Source: Cohnella baijiui (lineage in GTDB: Bacteria; Bacillota; Bacilli; Paenibacillales; Paenibacillaceae). From it: a stretch of DNA of 64,000 nt. Of the stretch, positions 1 through 8,291 are shown one piece after another; position 1 is the stretch's first letter, and every line of letters begins with the position of its first letter. The notes below the pieces were generated by a model that saw only the letters and a program-made list of their open reading frames with translations, was not told the DNA's origin and did not search any database. The stretch covers positions 124,001 through 188,000 of the forward strand of contig NZ_JAJFOW010000006.1 in assembly GCF_020731285.1 (NCBI RefSeq), in the 5' to 3' direction. The translations under genes and the position numbers were made by a program.

Positions 1-2196
1 CAGATTTTTGCCGATATCGTGGACGTCGCCCTTGACGGTGGCGAGCATGATCTTGCCCTTGACCGCCGAGTCGGCCTTCTCCATGTGCGGCTCGAGATAG
101 GCCACGGACGCTTTCATCACTTCGGCGCTCTGCAGCACCTCGGCCACGATCAGCTCGTTGTTGTTGAACAGCCGTCCGACCTCCGACATCCCCGCCATGA
201 GCGGCCCGTTGATGATGTCGAGCGGCGCGTATTTCGCGAGCGCTTCTTCGAGATCGGGAAGCAGACCCTCTTTGCTGCCTTCGACGACGTAGCTGGCGAG
301 ACGTTCCTCGAGCGGGAGATTTTGAGCTTTCGCCTTTTTCTCCACCTTCTTGTCCCGGAACGCGGCGACAAAGGCGGCAAGCGTCTCGTCGTTCGTCCGG
401 TACAGCAGGCCTTCGGCGAGCTTGCGCTCGTGCTCGGGGATGGACGCGTAGCGCTCGAGCTTCTCCGTGTTGACGATCGCGTAGTCGAGTCCCGCCTTCG
501 TGCACTCGTACAGGAACACCGAGTTCAGCACTTCGCGGCCCGCTTCGGGCAAACCGAACGAAATGTTGCTCACCCCGAGGATCGTCTGGCATGCGGGAAG
601 CGCTTCTTTGATCAGCCGGATGCCCTCGATCGTTTCCTTGGCCGATCCGATGTACTGCTCGTCGCCGGTGCCGACCGGGAAAACGAGGGCGTCGAAGATC
701 AAGTCTTCGGCCTTCAGTCCGTACTTGTTCACGAGCAGGTCGTGCGAGCGGACGGCGACATCGCGCTTGTCCTCGCGGGAAATCGCCTGCCCGCGCTCGT
801 CAATCGTGCCGACGACGACGGCCGCGCCGTACTTGTGCAGGATGGGAACGACTTTTTCGAACTTTTCTTCGCCGTCCTCGAGGTTGATCGAGTTGATCAG
901 CGATTTGCCTTGAATATATTTCAGCGACATTTCGATGACGGCCGGATCGGTCGTGTCGATCATGAGCGGCGCCTTGACCTTCTTCGTGACGAAGTCGAGG
1001 AATCGCTTCATGTCTTCCGCCTCGTCCCGGTCCGGATCCTGCAAGCAGACGTCGATGACGTGCGCCCCGCTCTTCACCTGGGCGCGGGCGATCTCCGAAG
1101 CTTCCTCGTACTTGCCTTCCGCGATCAGGCGCTTGAACTTGCGCGAGCCGAGCACGTTCGTGCGCTCGCCGACCATGTACGGCCGGTTCTCGCTCTCGAT
1201 GTACACCGTCTCGATGCCGGAGACCGCCGGCGGATGGACGCCGGCCTGGCTGCGGGGAGCGATGTCCCGGAGCGCCTCGGCCATCGCCGCGATATGAGCC
1301 GGCGTCGTGCCGCAGCATCCGCCGGCGACGTTAAGCCAGCCCTGCTCCGCAAAGCCGCGGAGCTTGCGGGCGAGCGACTCGGGCGACTCGTGATAATGGC
1401 CGTTTTCGTCGGGCAGCCCGGCGTTCGGGTAGCAGCTGACGGCCGTTTTGGCGATGGCGGACAGCGTGCGGATATGGTCGCGCATGAATTCCGGTCCGGT
1501 CGCGCAGTTGAGGCCTACCGATACCGGGTTCAAATGCTCGAGCGAGACGTAGAAGGATTCGATGTTTTGTCCGGCCAACGTCGTGCCCATCGGCTCGATC
1601 GTGCCGCTGATCATGACCGGTAGCTCGCAGCCGGTCCGCTCGAACGCCTGCCGCACGCCGATGCTGGCCGCTTTGACGTTTAACGTATCTTGACAGGTTT
1701 CGATCAGAATGAGATCGACGCCGCCTTCGATGAGGGCCAGCACCTGCTCGCGGTAATCGTCCACGAGCTGGTCGAACGTTACGCCTCCGGTTACAGACAG
1801 CGTCTTGGTCGTCGGTCCGAGCGCCCCGGCCGCGTAACGGGGCTTTGCCGGCGTCGAATATTTGTCGCAGGCTTCACGGGCGAGCCGTGCGGCCGCCAGA
1901 TTGATTTCGCGCGCCTTCTCGGGAATATCGTATTCGGCGAGCACGACCGCAGTCGCGCCGAACGTATTGGTCTCGATAATATCGGAACCGGCCTCGAGAT
2001 AGGCTGCGTGAATACCATAGATCAGATCGGGGCGCGTCAGAACGAGCATTTCGTTGCAGCCCTCGAGCGCTTCGCCGCCGAAATCGGCGGCCGTCAGATG
2101 GGCCTGTTGAATCATCGTGCCCATTGCGCCGTCCAAGAGAAGGATGCGTTGTTGGAGCGCCTCTTGCAATGACGGTTTCGGATCGGTTACAGTCAT
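1..2196 (-). CDS. metH: Cobalamin-dependent methionine synthase (5' part, cut by window edge)
   Basis: Cytosolic enzyme that moves a methyl group from methyltetrahydrofolate through cobalamin to homocysteine, giving methionine. The visible 732 residues hold the homocysteine domain, with the early LLDGAMGTMIQ stretch and the zinc-binding GGCCGTTP motif near residue 290. The pterin-binding domain follows, with NVLGSRKF and FDALVFPVGTGD. Then comes the helical cap of the cobalamin module, and the sequence ends exactly at the cobalamin ligand motif DVHDIGKN. The B12-binding remainder and any reactivation domain lie beyond base 1. The ATG at 2196 is preceded by a purine-rich AAGGGAAGAGG. It is divergent from mtnD, so synthesis and salvage of methionine lie back to back. 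I found no S-box or cobalamin riboswitch in the short leader. Family assignment is secure. Confidence 0.96.
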   Translation of the reverse strand, partial: MTVTDPKPSLQEALQQRILLLDGAMGTMIQQAHLTAADFGGEALEGCNEMLVLTRPDLIYGIHAAYLEAGSDIIETNTFGATAVVLAEYDIPEKAREINLAAARLAREACDKYSTPAKPRYAAGALGPTTKTLSVTGGVTFDQLVDDYREQVLALIEGGVDLILIETCQDTLNVKAASIGVRQAFERTGCELPVMISGTIEPMGTTLAGQNIESFYVSLEHLNPVSVGLNCATGPEFMRDHIRTLSAIAKTAVSCYPNAGLPDENGHYHESPESLARKLRGFAEQGWLNVAGGCCGTTPAHIAAMAEALRDIAPRSQAGVHPPAVSGIETVYIESENRPYMVGERTNVLGSRKFKRLIAEGKYEEASEIARAQVKSGAHVIDVCLQDPDRDEAEDMKRFLDFVTKKVKAPLMIDTTDPAVIEMSLKYIQGKSLINSINLEDGEEKFEKVVPILHKYGAAVVVGTIDERGQAISREDKRDVAVRSHDLLVNKYGLKAEDLIFDALVFPVGTGDEQYIGSAKETIEGIRLIKEALPACQTILGVSNISFGLPEAGREVLNSVFLYECTKAGLDYAIVNTEKLERYASIPEHERKLAEGLLYRTNDETLAAFVAAFRDKKVEKKAKAQNLPLEERLASYVVEGSKEGLLPDLEEALAKYAPLDIINGPLMAGMSEVGRLFNNNELIVAEVLQSAEVMKASVAYLEPHMEKADSAVKGKIMLATVKGDVHDIGKNL

Positions 2197-2285
2197 GATT
2201 AGGTGCCTCTTCCCTTGTCTGAAAAATCGTTAACCTCTATACTACCAGAATCGAACAGACACGAAAAGATGTTACATGACGGTTG

Positions 2286-2314
2286 TCGACATCCGCGGCG
2301 ATTGGGTTTATAAT
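2286..2314 (+). promoter_or_regulatory. Sigma-A-type promoter of mtnD
   Basis: TCGACA at 2286-2291 and a perfect TATAAT at 2309-2314 are separated by 17 bases and lie about 40 bases before the mtnD start. The match is by eye; the start site is inferred. Confidence 0.7.
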
Positions 2315-2352
2315 TAAGACATAAATTCTCATAGGGAAAGAAGGAATAATCC

Positions 2353-2892
2353 ATGGCTAAAGTCCGCGTCCGCAACACCGGCGAACTGATCGAAGGCGAA
2401 GAAAATGTCCGCTCGTTCCTGGCCAAGCAAGAAGTGCTTTACGAACACTGGAATCCGGCCAAGCTGCCGGAGCGACTCCAGGAGAATTTCAACCTGTCCG
2501 CCGAAGACAAGGAAGAAATCCTGAAGACGTTCGACAGCGAGATCCGCGATCTGGCGAGCCGCCGCGGCTACAAGACCTGGGACATCGTCGTGCTGTCGGA
2601 GTCCACGCCGAACATTGAGGAGCTGTTGAAGAAATTCGAGCAGATCCATACGCACACCGAGGACGAAGTCCGCGCCATCACGGCAGGCGAAGGCATCTTC
2701 ATCATCCGCGGCGACGAAAGCGTCGGCTACTTCGACGTCATCCTCTCCGCCGGGGACGTCATTTCCGTTCCGGAAGGCAGCGTTCACTTCTTCACCCTGA
2801 CCGAAGCCAAAAAGGTCGTCGCCGTCCGTCTCTTTATCGAGACCGAAGGCTGGATCGCCCACCCGTACGAAGATCCGACGTTCGTCAAGTAA
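2353..2892 (+). CDS. mtnD: Acireductone dioxygenase
   Basis: Metal-dependent cupin that cleaves acireductone to 4-methylthio-2-oxobutanoate and formate in the methionine salvage pathway. The 179 residues match the family length. The metal ligands are visible in HTHTEDEVRAITAGEG (H-x-H-x4-E) around residues 98-105 and in PEGSVHFFTL around residue 140. An AAGAAGGAAT ribosome site lies about 8 bases before the ATG. The gene stands alone between its own promoter and a strong terminator; no other mtn genes are in the window. Its position opposite metH fits a shared role in methionine supply. The product (Fe- versus Ni-type chemistry) cannot be read from the sequence. Confidence 0.95.
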   Translation: MAKVRVRNTGELIEGEENVRSFLAKQEVLYEHWNPAKLPERLQENFNLSAEDKEEILKTFDSEIRDLASRRGYKTWDIVVLSESTPNIEELLKKFEQIHTHTEDEVRAITAGEGIFIIRGDESVGYFDVILSAGDVISVPEGSVHFFTLTEAKKVVAVRLFIETEGWIAHPYEDPTFVK

Positions 2893-2914
2893 TCCCGTGC
2901 GACCGCGAAACGCC

Positions 2915-2959
2915 AAAAAGGCCAATCCCTTCGAAGTTTCGGAAGGATTGGCCTTTTTT
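2915..2959 (+). terminator. Rho-independent terminator between mtnD and the HAD gene
   Basis: A long inverted repeat (AAGGCCAATCC paired with GGATTGGCCTT) is flanked by an A-run on the left and a T-run on the right. It can therefore end transcripts from both mtnD and the convergent HAD gene. Confidence 0.88.
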
Positions 2960-2998
2960 GGGGCAACTTGCAAGGCGTCTGACTAGGGAATCCGTGGA

Positions 2999-3790
2999 CT
3001 AGAGCTTGGCAAGCAGCTCCGGCAGCTCGTCCAGTCGCGCGATTTCGTGGCGGGGCACGATCTCATCGTTACGCGAAGCGCCGTGCCGGTTGATCCAAAT
3101 GGAGATCATCCCGACACCGTTCGCGCCTTGGATATCGGTCGTCAGCTTGTCGCCGACCATGACCGCCTCTTCCACTTCGACGCCGAGGCGCTCGACGGCA
3201 TGCGCGAACAGCCTGGGCGAGGGCTTGCCCTCTCCGAACCGCCCGGAAATGACGATCTCGTCGAAATAAGGCGCGAGTTCGGGCGTCATCGCCAGCTTTT
3301 CTTCTTGCAGATCGGGAGATCCGTTCGTCAAGAGGAGGAGCTTGTACTTCCCCTTCAGCGCGTTCAGCACGTCGTACGTTTCTTCATAAACGAGCGGCAG
3401 CTTGCGGCGGTGAGACGGAAACAGCTCGGCCAACTCGGCACCTAGAGCCGGATTGTCGACGCCCAGCGCGGCAAGTCCGCGGGTCCACGCTTCGCGGCGG
3501 TAGCCGGGCACGATTTGCGCCATTTTGCGAAACATGTCGTGCTCGCCGGCCGTGAAGTTGCCCCACAGCCCTTCGAACGGATTGATGCCGATCATCTTCG
3601 TGAACGGATACGTCTCGTACGTCTCGTAAAGCGCGCGCGCTTCGGCGCGAACCGCTTCCTCCAGCGCGGCCGGATCGACGCCCGCCGCTTGTGCAGCGGC
3701 TTGACAGGTCGCTTCGAATGCTTGCTTCACGCTGCGGTCGTCCCAAAGCAGCGTATCGTCCAGGTCGAACAGCACCGCCCGAATCGTCAT
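2999..3790 (-). CDS. HAD-superfamily hydrolase (YfnB-like phosphatase)
   Basis: Probable cytosolic phosphatase of the haloacid dehalogenase superfamily, about 263 residues. All four motifs are present: DLDDTLL near the N-terminus (nucleophile and acid/base Asp), LTNGS in the middle, the lysine in GEGKPSPR, and VGDKLTTDIQGA with the metal-binding acid. A helical cap lies between motifs I and II. The ATG at 3790 is chosen over one at 3808 because GGGGGAGAG sits just upstream of it and overlaps the earlier ATG. Substrate is unknown; YfnB/YjjG-type nucleotide phosphatases are the nearest named relatives. Convergent with mtnD. Confidence 0.85.
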   Translation of the reverse strand: MTIRAVLFDLDDTLLWDDRSVKQAFEATCQAAAQAAGVDPAALEEAVRAEARALYETYETYPFTKMIGINPFEGLWGNFTAGEHDMFRKMAQIVPGYRREAWTRGLAALGVDNPALGAELAELFPSHRRKLPLVYEETYDVLNALKGKYKLLLLTNGSPDLQEEKLAMTPELAPYFDEIVISGRFGEGKPSPRLFAHAVERLGVEVEEAVMVGDKLTTDIQGANGVGMISIWINRHGASRNDEIVPRHEIARLDELPELLAKL

Positions 3791-3842
3791 ATTCTCTCTC
3801 TCCCCCATGCTTGCGTCTCTATCTAAGGCCGAAATGGCCGAC

Positions 3843-4361
3843 TTACTTCGTCTTGACTTCCCAATCGATCTTGTTCGCGGTCGCGAACTCGTGCAAGCGC
3901 TCGCCCATCTTTTCGATCGGGAAACGGTTCATCAGCCTGGAAAATACCCAGTTGCCGCCTTTCACCGTCTCGATGATGATGTAGCCGGGCTGCTGCACGA
4001 TCTTGCGGATCTCCAGCGGCTTCAGCGTCTTGTAGCCGGCGAAGCGACGCGTCTCGAGACGGTCCTTGGATACGGCGAGGAACGGACGGCGCAAGGCGTA
4101 GAAGAAGGCGAGCAGCACGTAGCACCCGACCGTCAGCCAAAACATGGTCGGATCCTGGTTGAACTTCGACGACCAAGGCTGGAACAGAATGATATAGAAC
4201 AAAATGAGCAAAAGCAGCAGCGCCGGCATCACGAAGCTGCGTCCTTTGAAGCGGTCGATTTGCGCTGTCGGCGCCGATAGCGACTGCTTTCCTTCCTTTT
4301 TACGCCGTTTGTTCACTTGCTTGGAGTTGCGTTCGACCATCCGTTCCCATGAGCGTGACAA
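3843..4361 (-). CDS. Conserved membrane protein of unknown function, two TM segments
   Basis: I do not recognise a named family. The 172-residue product has a basic N-terminus and two adjacent hydrophobic helices at about residues 45-62 and 73-90. A C-terminal soluble domain of about 80 residues is rich in aromatic and basic residues. This looks like a small membrane protein with a PH-like cytoplasmic domain, which is a guess from the layout. Translation probably starts at the TTG at 4361: GGGGGAG lies 6 bases upstream, whereas the in-frame ATG 7 codons later has no such site. It follows ynzC on the same strand. Confidence 0.7.
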   Translation of the reverse strand: MSRSWERMVERNSKQVNKRRKKEGKQSLSAPTAQIDRFKGRSFVMPALLLLLILFYIILFQPWSSKFNQDPTMFWLTVGCYVLLAFFYALRRPFLAVSKDRLETRRFAGYKTLKPLEIRKIVQQPGYIIIETVKGGNWVFSRLMNRFPIEKMGERLHEFATANKIDWEVKTK

Positions 4362-4426
4362 GATTGGCTCCCCCTATCTGATATCAACGGCCGCGACATC
4401 CATGCCCGGCCGGCCCATCCGCGCAG

Positions 4427-4624
4427 TCAGTGCGTAAGGTTGTTCTTCGGCGGCTCGTCCGTAAATTCGATCCGGTCGAGCTCCTGGCGGAAATTGCGTT
4501 TGAAGATTTCCAAATAACGCTGCCGAAGGGCTTGGCGCTCTACGGTCTCTTCGTCGGTCAATCCCACCGTCTTGTGCTTTTTCGCAAGCTCGTTGATTCT
4601 GGCGATCAGCCGGTCCATATCCAT
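4427..4624 (-). CDS. ynzC: DUF896 protein, YnzC family
   Basis: Small helical cytosolic protein of 65 residues, rich in Lys, Arg, Glu and Gln, with the family pattern of an N-terminal helical hairpin (RLIARINELAKKHKTVGLT) followed by RQRYLEIFKRNFR. The ATG at 4624 is preferred over an in-frame GTG at 4633 because GGGAGGT lies about 6 bases upstream of it and overlaps the GTG. In Bacillus subtilis ynzC lies next to yneA and lexA, and that order is kept here without yneB. The function is not established beyond an association with the SOS locus. Confidence 0.88.
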   Translation of the reverse strand: MDMDRLIARINELAKKHKTVGLTDEETVERQALRQRYLEIFKRNFRQELDRIEFTDEPPKNNLTH

Positions 4625-4694
4625 GCGTGACACCTCCCGAAATACCTCTTCTACTTTGACATTTTCGCAGGGGCGTTGTCAAGGAAGCTAACGG

Positions 4695-4722
4695 CAAAAA
4701 GAGGCCGACGAAGTCGGCCTCT
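4695..4722 (-). terminator. Terminator after yneA
   Basis: A perfect 10-bp stem (AGAGGCCGAC / GTCGGCCTCT) with a 3-base loop is followed on the minus strand by five T. It separates yneA from ynzC. Confidence 0.88.
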
Positions 4723-4741
4723 CCAAGGGGGGCATTCACGT

Positions 4742-5170
4742 TCAGGAGGCAGGCTGGGAAGCGATCGAAGACGGGATGATCAAAGACTGCCCGCTCACCA
4801 GCTCGGAGGACGAAAGCGCATTGCGCTTCATGATCCGATGGATTGCCTCGCGGGTATCCAAGCCGTCGCGCTTGACCGATTCGGCGATCGACCAAAGCGA
4901 ATCCCCGCTGTCGACCAGCACCGTGAACTCTTGCGCGGATGCCGGCTGTGGCGCGGACTCCCCTGCAAACGATCGTACGACCGCAAAGCCGCTGAACAAC
5001 AGCAGGAAAGCCAAGAGGAAAAAGACGCTGCGCGCTCCGCGGAATCCCAGCGAAGCAACCCGCTCGCGGCGATTGCGCACCGCCCCGACAGATTGCCCAT
5101 CCCCCGCGCGCCGCATTTCCGCCGTCGAAGCGGAAGCCGATCCGGATCCCAGTACCCATGCTTGAACCAT
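4742..5170 (-). CDS. yneA: LysM-containing SOS cell-division inhibitor, YneA-like
   Basis: Membrane-anchored protein expected to delay cell division during the SOS response. The 142 residues comprise an N-terminal region of about 45 residues, one transmembrane helix (FFLLAFLLLFSGFAV, about residues 49-65) and an extracellular LysM domain near the C-terminus (SGDSLWSIAESV ... SGQSLIIP). The ATG at 5170 is chosen because GGGGTGG lies 5 bases upstream; in-frame ATGs at 5188 and 5218 would overlap the LexA boxes. The cytosolic N-terminus is longer than in Bacillus subtilis YneA. It is divergent from lexA and is controlled by a LexA box lying inside its promoter spacer. Confidence 0.85.
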   Translation of the reverse strand: MVQAWVLGSGSASASTAEMRRAGDGQSVGAVRNRRERVASLGFRGARSVFFLLAFLLLFSGFAVVRSFAGESAPQPASAQEFTVLVDSGDSLWSIAESVKRDGLDTREAIHRIMKRNALSSSELVSGQSLIIPSSIASQPAS

Positions 5171-5181
5171 GAACGCCACCC

Positions 5182-5254
5182 CAAACATTTGTTCTTGTTT
5201 GTATCTTAGCACGAACATATGTTTGAGTCAACGAAAAAATCGAACATTTGTTCC
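5182..5254 (-). promoter_or_regulatory. yneA promoter with three LexA (SOS) boxes
   Basis: On the minus strand, TTGACT (5231-5226) and TAAGAT (5208-5203) are separated by exactly 17 bases. The spacer contains a perfect Bacillus LexA box, CGAACATATGTTTG at 5212-5225. Two further boxes, each one mismatch from the consensus CGAACRNRYGTTYG when read on the minus strand, lie at 5182-5195 (at the expected transcription start) and 5241-5254 (upstream of the -35). Confidence 0.9.
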
Positions 5255-5366
5255 TTCTGGCATTCATCCTTTCCTTCGAGATCCTTTTAATAAGTAGGAA
5301 AACGGAAACACGAAGGCCGCCGGGCGGCGGAGAACGAGCCTCGCGCGAGGCAAGCGAACGCCATTG

Positions 5367-5423
5367 GGAACGGATGTTCCGAGAGAACGAGTGTTTGTGC
5401 GAACTCCGGTTCTGTGTTATAAT
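5367..5423 (+). promoter_or_regulatory. lexA promoter with two LexA boxes
   Basis: TTGTGC (5395-5400), a 17-base spacer and a perfect TATAAT (5418-5423) form the promoter. The box AGAACGAGTGTTTG at 5384-5397 (13 of 14 consensus positions) overlaps the -35. A weaker box, GGAACGGATGTTCC at 5367-5380 (12 of 14), lies just upstream. This supports autorepression of lexA. Confidence 0.85.
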
Positions 5424-5464
5424 TTGTCATCATGTACTCTTTCGTTCCGAGGAGGGCTTCGCCC

Positions 5465-6088
5465 GTGTCGAAGATGTCCAACCGCCAGACCGCTATTTTG
5501 GAATTCATAAAGAACGAAGTCCGCGACAAAGGCTATCCCCCTTCCGTTCGGGAGATCGGCGAGGCCGTCGGCCTCGCCTCGAGCTCGACGGTCCACGGCC
5601 ATCTGGACCGCCTGGAGAAGAAAGGCCTGATCCGCCGCGACCCGACCAAGCCCCGGGCGATCGAGATCACGGACGGCGAAGACGATCCCGTCGTGCGTTT
5701 CGCCCAGACCGTCCGCCAAGTCCCCCTCGTCGGCAAGGTTACGGCAGGCGTGCCGATCACCGCTACCGAGAACATCGAGGATTACTACCCTCTGCCGGCC
5801 CAGATGGTCGGCGAGCAGACGGTCTTCATGCTCTCCGTCCGAGGCGACAGCATGATCGAAGCCGGCATCCACGACGGCGACTACGTCATCGTGCGGCAGC
5901 AGCCGACGGCCAACAACGGCGAGATCGTCGTCGCCATGACCGAGGAAGACGAAGCGACCGTCAAGACGTTCTACAAGGAACGCGATCACATCCGCCTCCA
6001 GCCGGAGAACAGCACAATGGAGCCCATTCGCCTGAACAAGGTCAGCATCCTGGGCAAAGTCATCGGCCTGATCCGCAGCTTCCGCTGA
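5465..6088 (+). CDS. lexA: SOS transcriptional repressor LexA
   Basis: Dimeric repressor of DNA-damage genes that self-cleaves when RecA is activated. The 207 residues hold an N-terminal winged helix ([16 protein letters not shown]) and a C-terminal S24 peptidase domain. Visible sites are the Ala-Gly cleavage site in VTAGVP, the catalytic serine in RGDSMIEAG and the catalytic lysine in EATVKTFYK. The GTG at 5465 is chosen: GGAGGG lies 8 bases upstream, and the resulting MSKMSNRQ start lines up with the start of Bacillus LexA. An ATG at 5474 is the alternative. Divergent from yneA across a shared operator region. Confidence 0.97.
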   Translation: MSKMSNRQTAILEFIKNEVRDKGYPPSVREIGEAVGLASSSTVHGHLDRLEKKGLIRRDPTKPRAIEITDGEDDPVVRFAQTVRQVPLVGKVTAGVPITATENIEDYYPLPAQMVGEQTVFMLSVRGDSMIEAGIHDGDYVIVRQQPTANNGEIVVAMTEEDEATVKTFYKERDHIRLQPENSTMEPIRLNKVSILGKVIGLIRSFR

Positions 6089-6173
6089 TCCGGCGCGCTC
6101 GCCGGGCGTACAAGCTTCGACCGGTTCCCAGCGTGCGGCTCGCAACCGCGCTTGAAGCATATCCGATTGCCAA

Positions 6174-6208
6174 GACCTCCTCCCGACTTCGTTCGGCTGG
6201 AGGTTTTT
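6174..6208 (+). terminator. Terminator after lexA
   Basis: An imperfect hairpin with outer stem ACCTCC/GGAGGT and inner pairing CCGA/TCGG is followed by five T on the plus strand. Confidence 0.75.
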
Positions 6209-6243
6209 GATTACGCGCAAGTCGGTCCATCGATCCGAAACGC

Positions 6244-6281
6244 AAAAAAGCGGGAGCCCGAGACTTGCCCGAGACTCCCGC
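6244..6281 (-). terminator. Terminator after glnA
   Basis: A GCGGGAG/CTCCCGC stem with a long loop is followed by six T on the minus strand, just after the glnA stop codon. Confidence 0.75.
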
Positions 6282-6304
6282 TTATTTTCGCGTGCAGACG
6301 ACCG

Positions 6305-7633
6305 TTAGTACATCGTCAAATATTGATCCCGCTCCCACTGATGGACCTGGGTGCGGTACATGTCGTATTCGATTTCCTTCATTTCAAAGAAGTGGCTGAG
6401 CGCGTGATCGCCGAGCGCGTCGCAGACGACTTCGTCGCGCAGCATCTCGGAGAGCGCCTCGCGCAAGTTGAGCGGCAGGCTCGGAATGCCGGCGTCGACG
6501 CGCTCCTCTTCGGACATGACGTAGATGTTGCGGTCGACCGGAGCCGGGAGCGACGTCTTGTTGCGGATGCCGTCGAGACCCGCCTTCAGCATAACAGCGA
6601 GCGCCAGGTACGGATTGGCGGCCGGATCCGGATTGCGCACTTCTACGCGCGTGCTGAGGCCGCGGGAAGCCGGAATGCGGATCATCGGGCTGCGGTTGCT
6701 CGCGGACCAAGCGACGTAGCACGGCGCTTCGTAGCCCGGCACGAGGCGTTTGTACGAGTTGACCGTCGGGTTGGTGATGGCGGCCATTCCGCGCGCATGC
6801 TGCAGGATGCCGGCCATGTAATGGCGGGCCACCGTGCTCAGGCCGAGACGGTCGTTCGCGTCGTAGAAGGCGTTCTCCCCGCCGCGGAACAGCGACTGGT
6901 GGCAGTGCATGCCCGAGCCGTTCATCCCGAACAGCGGCTTCGGCATGAAGGTGGCGTGCAGGCCATGCTGGCGGGCGATCGTCTTGACGACAAGTTTAAA
7001 CGTCTGAATCTGGTCGGCAGCGCGGATCGCATCGGCATATTTAAAATCGATCTCGTGCTGACCGGGCGCGACTTCGTGGTGGGACGCCTCGATTTCGAAG
7101 CCCATCTCTTCGAGCATGAGCACGATATCGCGGCGGCAATTTTCCCCGAGGTCGGTCGGCGCCAGATCGAAATACCCGCCCTGGTCGTTCAATTCGGTCG
7201 TCGGATTGCCCTTCTCGTCCGTCTGGAACAGGAAGAACTCCGGCTCCGGTCCAACGTTCATCGCAGTGTAGCCCATCTCTTCGGCTTCCTGGAGCGCACG
7301 CTTCAGAATGCCGCGGGGGTCGCCGGCGAACGGCGTGCCATCCGGCATGTAGACGTCGCAGATCAGACGGGCTACGCGATCCTGCGTCACCCAAGGGAAC
7401 ACGACCCACGTGTCGAGATCCGGATAGAGGTACATGTCAGATTCTTCGATCCGAACGTAACCTTCGATGGAAGAACCATCGAACATCATTTTATTGTCAA
7501 GCGCTTTGGTCAACTGGCTGACGGGAATTTCGACGTTTTTGATGATGCCCATCAAGTCCGTAAATTGGAGGCGGATAAAGCGGACGTTCTCTTCTTTGGC
7601 GATGCGAATGATATCCTCGCGGGTGTAGCTCAT
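6305..7633 (-). CDS. glnA: Glutamine synthetase, type I (GSI-alpha)
   Basis: Dodecameric cytosolic enzyme that makes glutamine from glutamate, ammonium and ATP. The 442-residue length and sequence fit the Gram-positive GSI-alpha form, which lacks the adenylylation segment. Key motifs are DGSSIEGY near residue 52, the metal-binding glutamates in PEPEFFLF near residue 135, the flexible loop [17 protein letters not shown] near residue 300, and [13 protein letters not shown] with the substrate-binding arginine. It follows glnR by 42 bases, the classical glnRA arrangement in which GlnR represses the operon when glutamine is plentiful and feedback-inhibited GlnA activates GlnR. Confidence 0.98.
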   Translation of the reverse strand: MSYTREDIIRIAKEENVRFIRLQFTDLMGIIKNVEIPVSQLTKALDNKMMFDGSSIEGYVRIEESDMYLYPDLDTWVVFPWVTQDRVARLICDVYMPDGTPFAGDPRGILKRALQEAEEMGYTAMNVGPEPEFFLFQTDEKGNPTTELNDQGGYFDLAPTDLGENCRRDIVLMLEEMGFEIEASHHEVAPGQHEIDFKYADAIRAADQIQTFKLVVKTIARQHGLHATFMPKPLFGMNGSGMHCHQSLFRGGENAFYDANDRLGLSTVARHYMAGILQHARGMAAITNPTVNSYKRLVPGYEAPCYVAWSASNRSPMIRIPASRGLSTRVEVRNPDPAANPYLALAVMLKAGLDGIRNKTSLPAPVDRNIYVMSEEERVDAGIPSLPLNLREALSEMLRDEVVCDALGDHALSHFFEMKEIEYDMYRTQVHQWERDQYLTMY

Positions 7634-7675
7634 GGGAACCTCCTATAGTTTGGTCGTTTCGATGGATAAGCTGCT

Positions 7676-8095
7676 CTACTTGTTCTTGAAGAAACGCGAC
7701 AGTTCCCCTTGGATCAGCGAAACTTGTCCCGGGCGCTTGTTGCCGGACATCAGCTGCTGCTTGAGCATCCGGTGGAGCTGCGAATCCGACATCTCGCGGC
7801 GCTTGACCTCGGATTGTTCGTTCATAATCGTACCGTCGTCGACGCCTTCGCCGACCGGGTTCATCACCTGCTTGATGCCGGCGATGTTCACGCCCTTCTC
7901 GATGAGCGATTTGATCTCGAGCAGGCGTTCGACGTCATTGAAAGAAAACAACCGTTGATTGCCTGCCGTCCTCGCGGGTTGGATCAGTTCATGTTGTTCG
8001 TAATAGCGGATTTGCCGGGCCGTCAGGTCGGTCAGCTTCATTACGATGCCGATCGGGAACAGCGCCATGTTTCTGCGTATTTCATCGCCAGCCAT
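7676..8095 (-). CDS. glnR: Nitrogen regulator GlnR, MerR family
   Basis: Repressor of glnRA and other nitrogen genes. The 139 residues carry a MerR-type winged helix (LTDLTARQIRYYEQHELI ... NQRLFSFNDVERLLEIKSLI), a dimerisation helix and a C-terminal tail ending in LSRFFKNK. In this family the tail senses feedback-inhibited glutamine synthetase. The ATG at 8095 has GGAAGG upstream. A clear promoter lies about 50 bases before the start. I could not find a convincing TGTNAN7TNACA operator by eye, so autoregulation is inferred from the family. It begins the glnRA operon and follows the ynbB homologue, as in Bacillus subtilis. Confidence 0.95.
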   Translation of the reverse strand: MAGDEIRRNMALFPIGIVMKLTDLTARQIRYYEQHELIQPARTAGNQRLFSFNDVERLLEIKSLIEKGVNIAGIKQVMNPVGEGVDDGTIMNEQSEVKRREMSDSQLHRMLKQQLMSGNKRPGQVSLIQGELSRFFKNK

Positions 8096-8142
8096 CTCGT
8101 ATCAACCTTCCATCTTGACGCGTTATAATTGAAATCAACTCC

Positions 8143-8171
8143 ATTGTAGCTCCGTTCCAAAAACGTGTCAA
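8143..8171 (-). promoter_or_regulatory. Promoter of glnRA
   Basis: On the minus strand a perfect TTGACA (8171-8166) is followed by a 17-base spacer and TACAAT (8148-8143), about 50 bases upstream of glnR. Confidence 0.85.
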
Positions 8172-8225
8172 GGAATGTGAGGTTTAATTACGATTACCCG
8201 CACAAAAGATCGCCCTTTTACGGAA

Positions 8226-8291
8226 TCGAATGGGATGCGAGTGTAATACGGATGTGAAGCGAATGTGATGCGAATGTCAAGCAGGCGTCAC
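8226..8291. repeat. Six degenerate 11-bp tandem units between ynbB and glnR
   Basis: From 8226 to 8280 five consecutive 11-base units fit the consensus GCGAATGTGAT (TCGAATGGGAT, GCGAGTGTAAT, ACGGATGTGAA, GCGAATGTGAT, GCGAATGTCAA). A sixth, poor unit runs into the ynbB stop codon. The period equals about one helical turn, which would put any bound motif on one face of the DNA. It lies 55 bases upstream of the glnR -35. No function is established. Confidence 0.75.

Noticed and set aside
2197..2352. S-box or cobalamin riboswitch before metH
   Set aside because: The leader is only about 150 bases shared with the mtnD promoter, and none of the conserved riboswitch elements can be seen.
5248..6210. 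Long Arg-rich frame overlapping lexA
   Set aside because: It shares the lexA strand in another frame and has no ribosome site; lexA is certain from its motifs.
6152..7648. 498-codon open frame opposite glnA
   Set aside because: Exact antisense of glutamine synthetase with no ribosome site or family motif.
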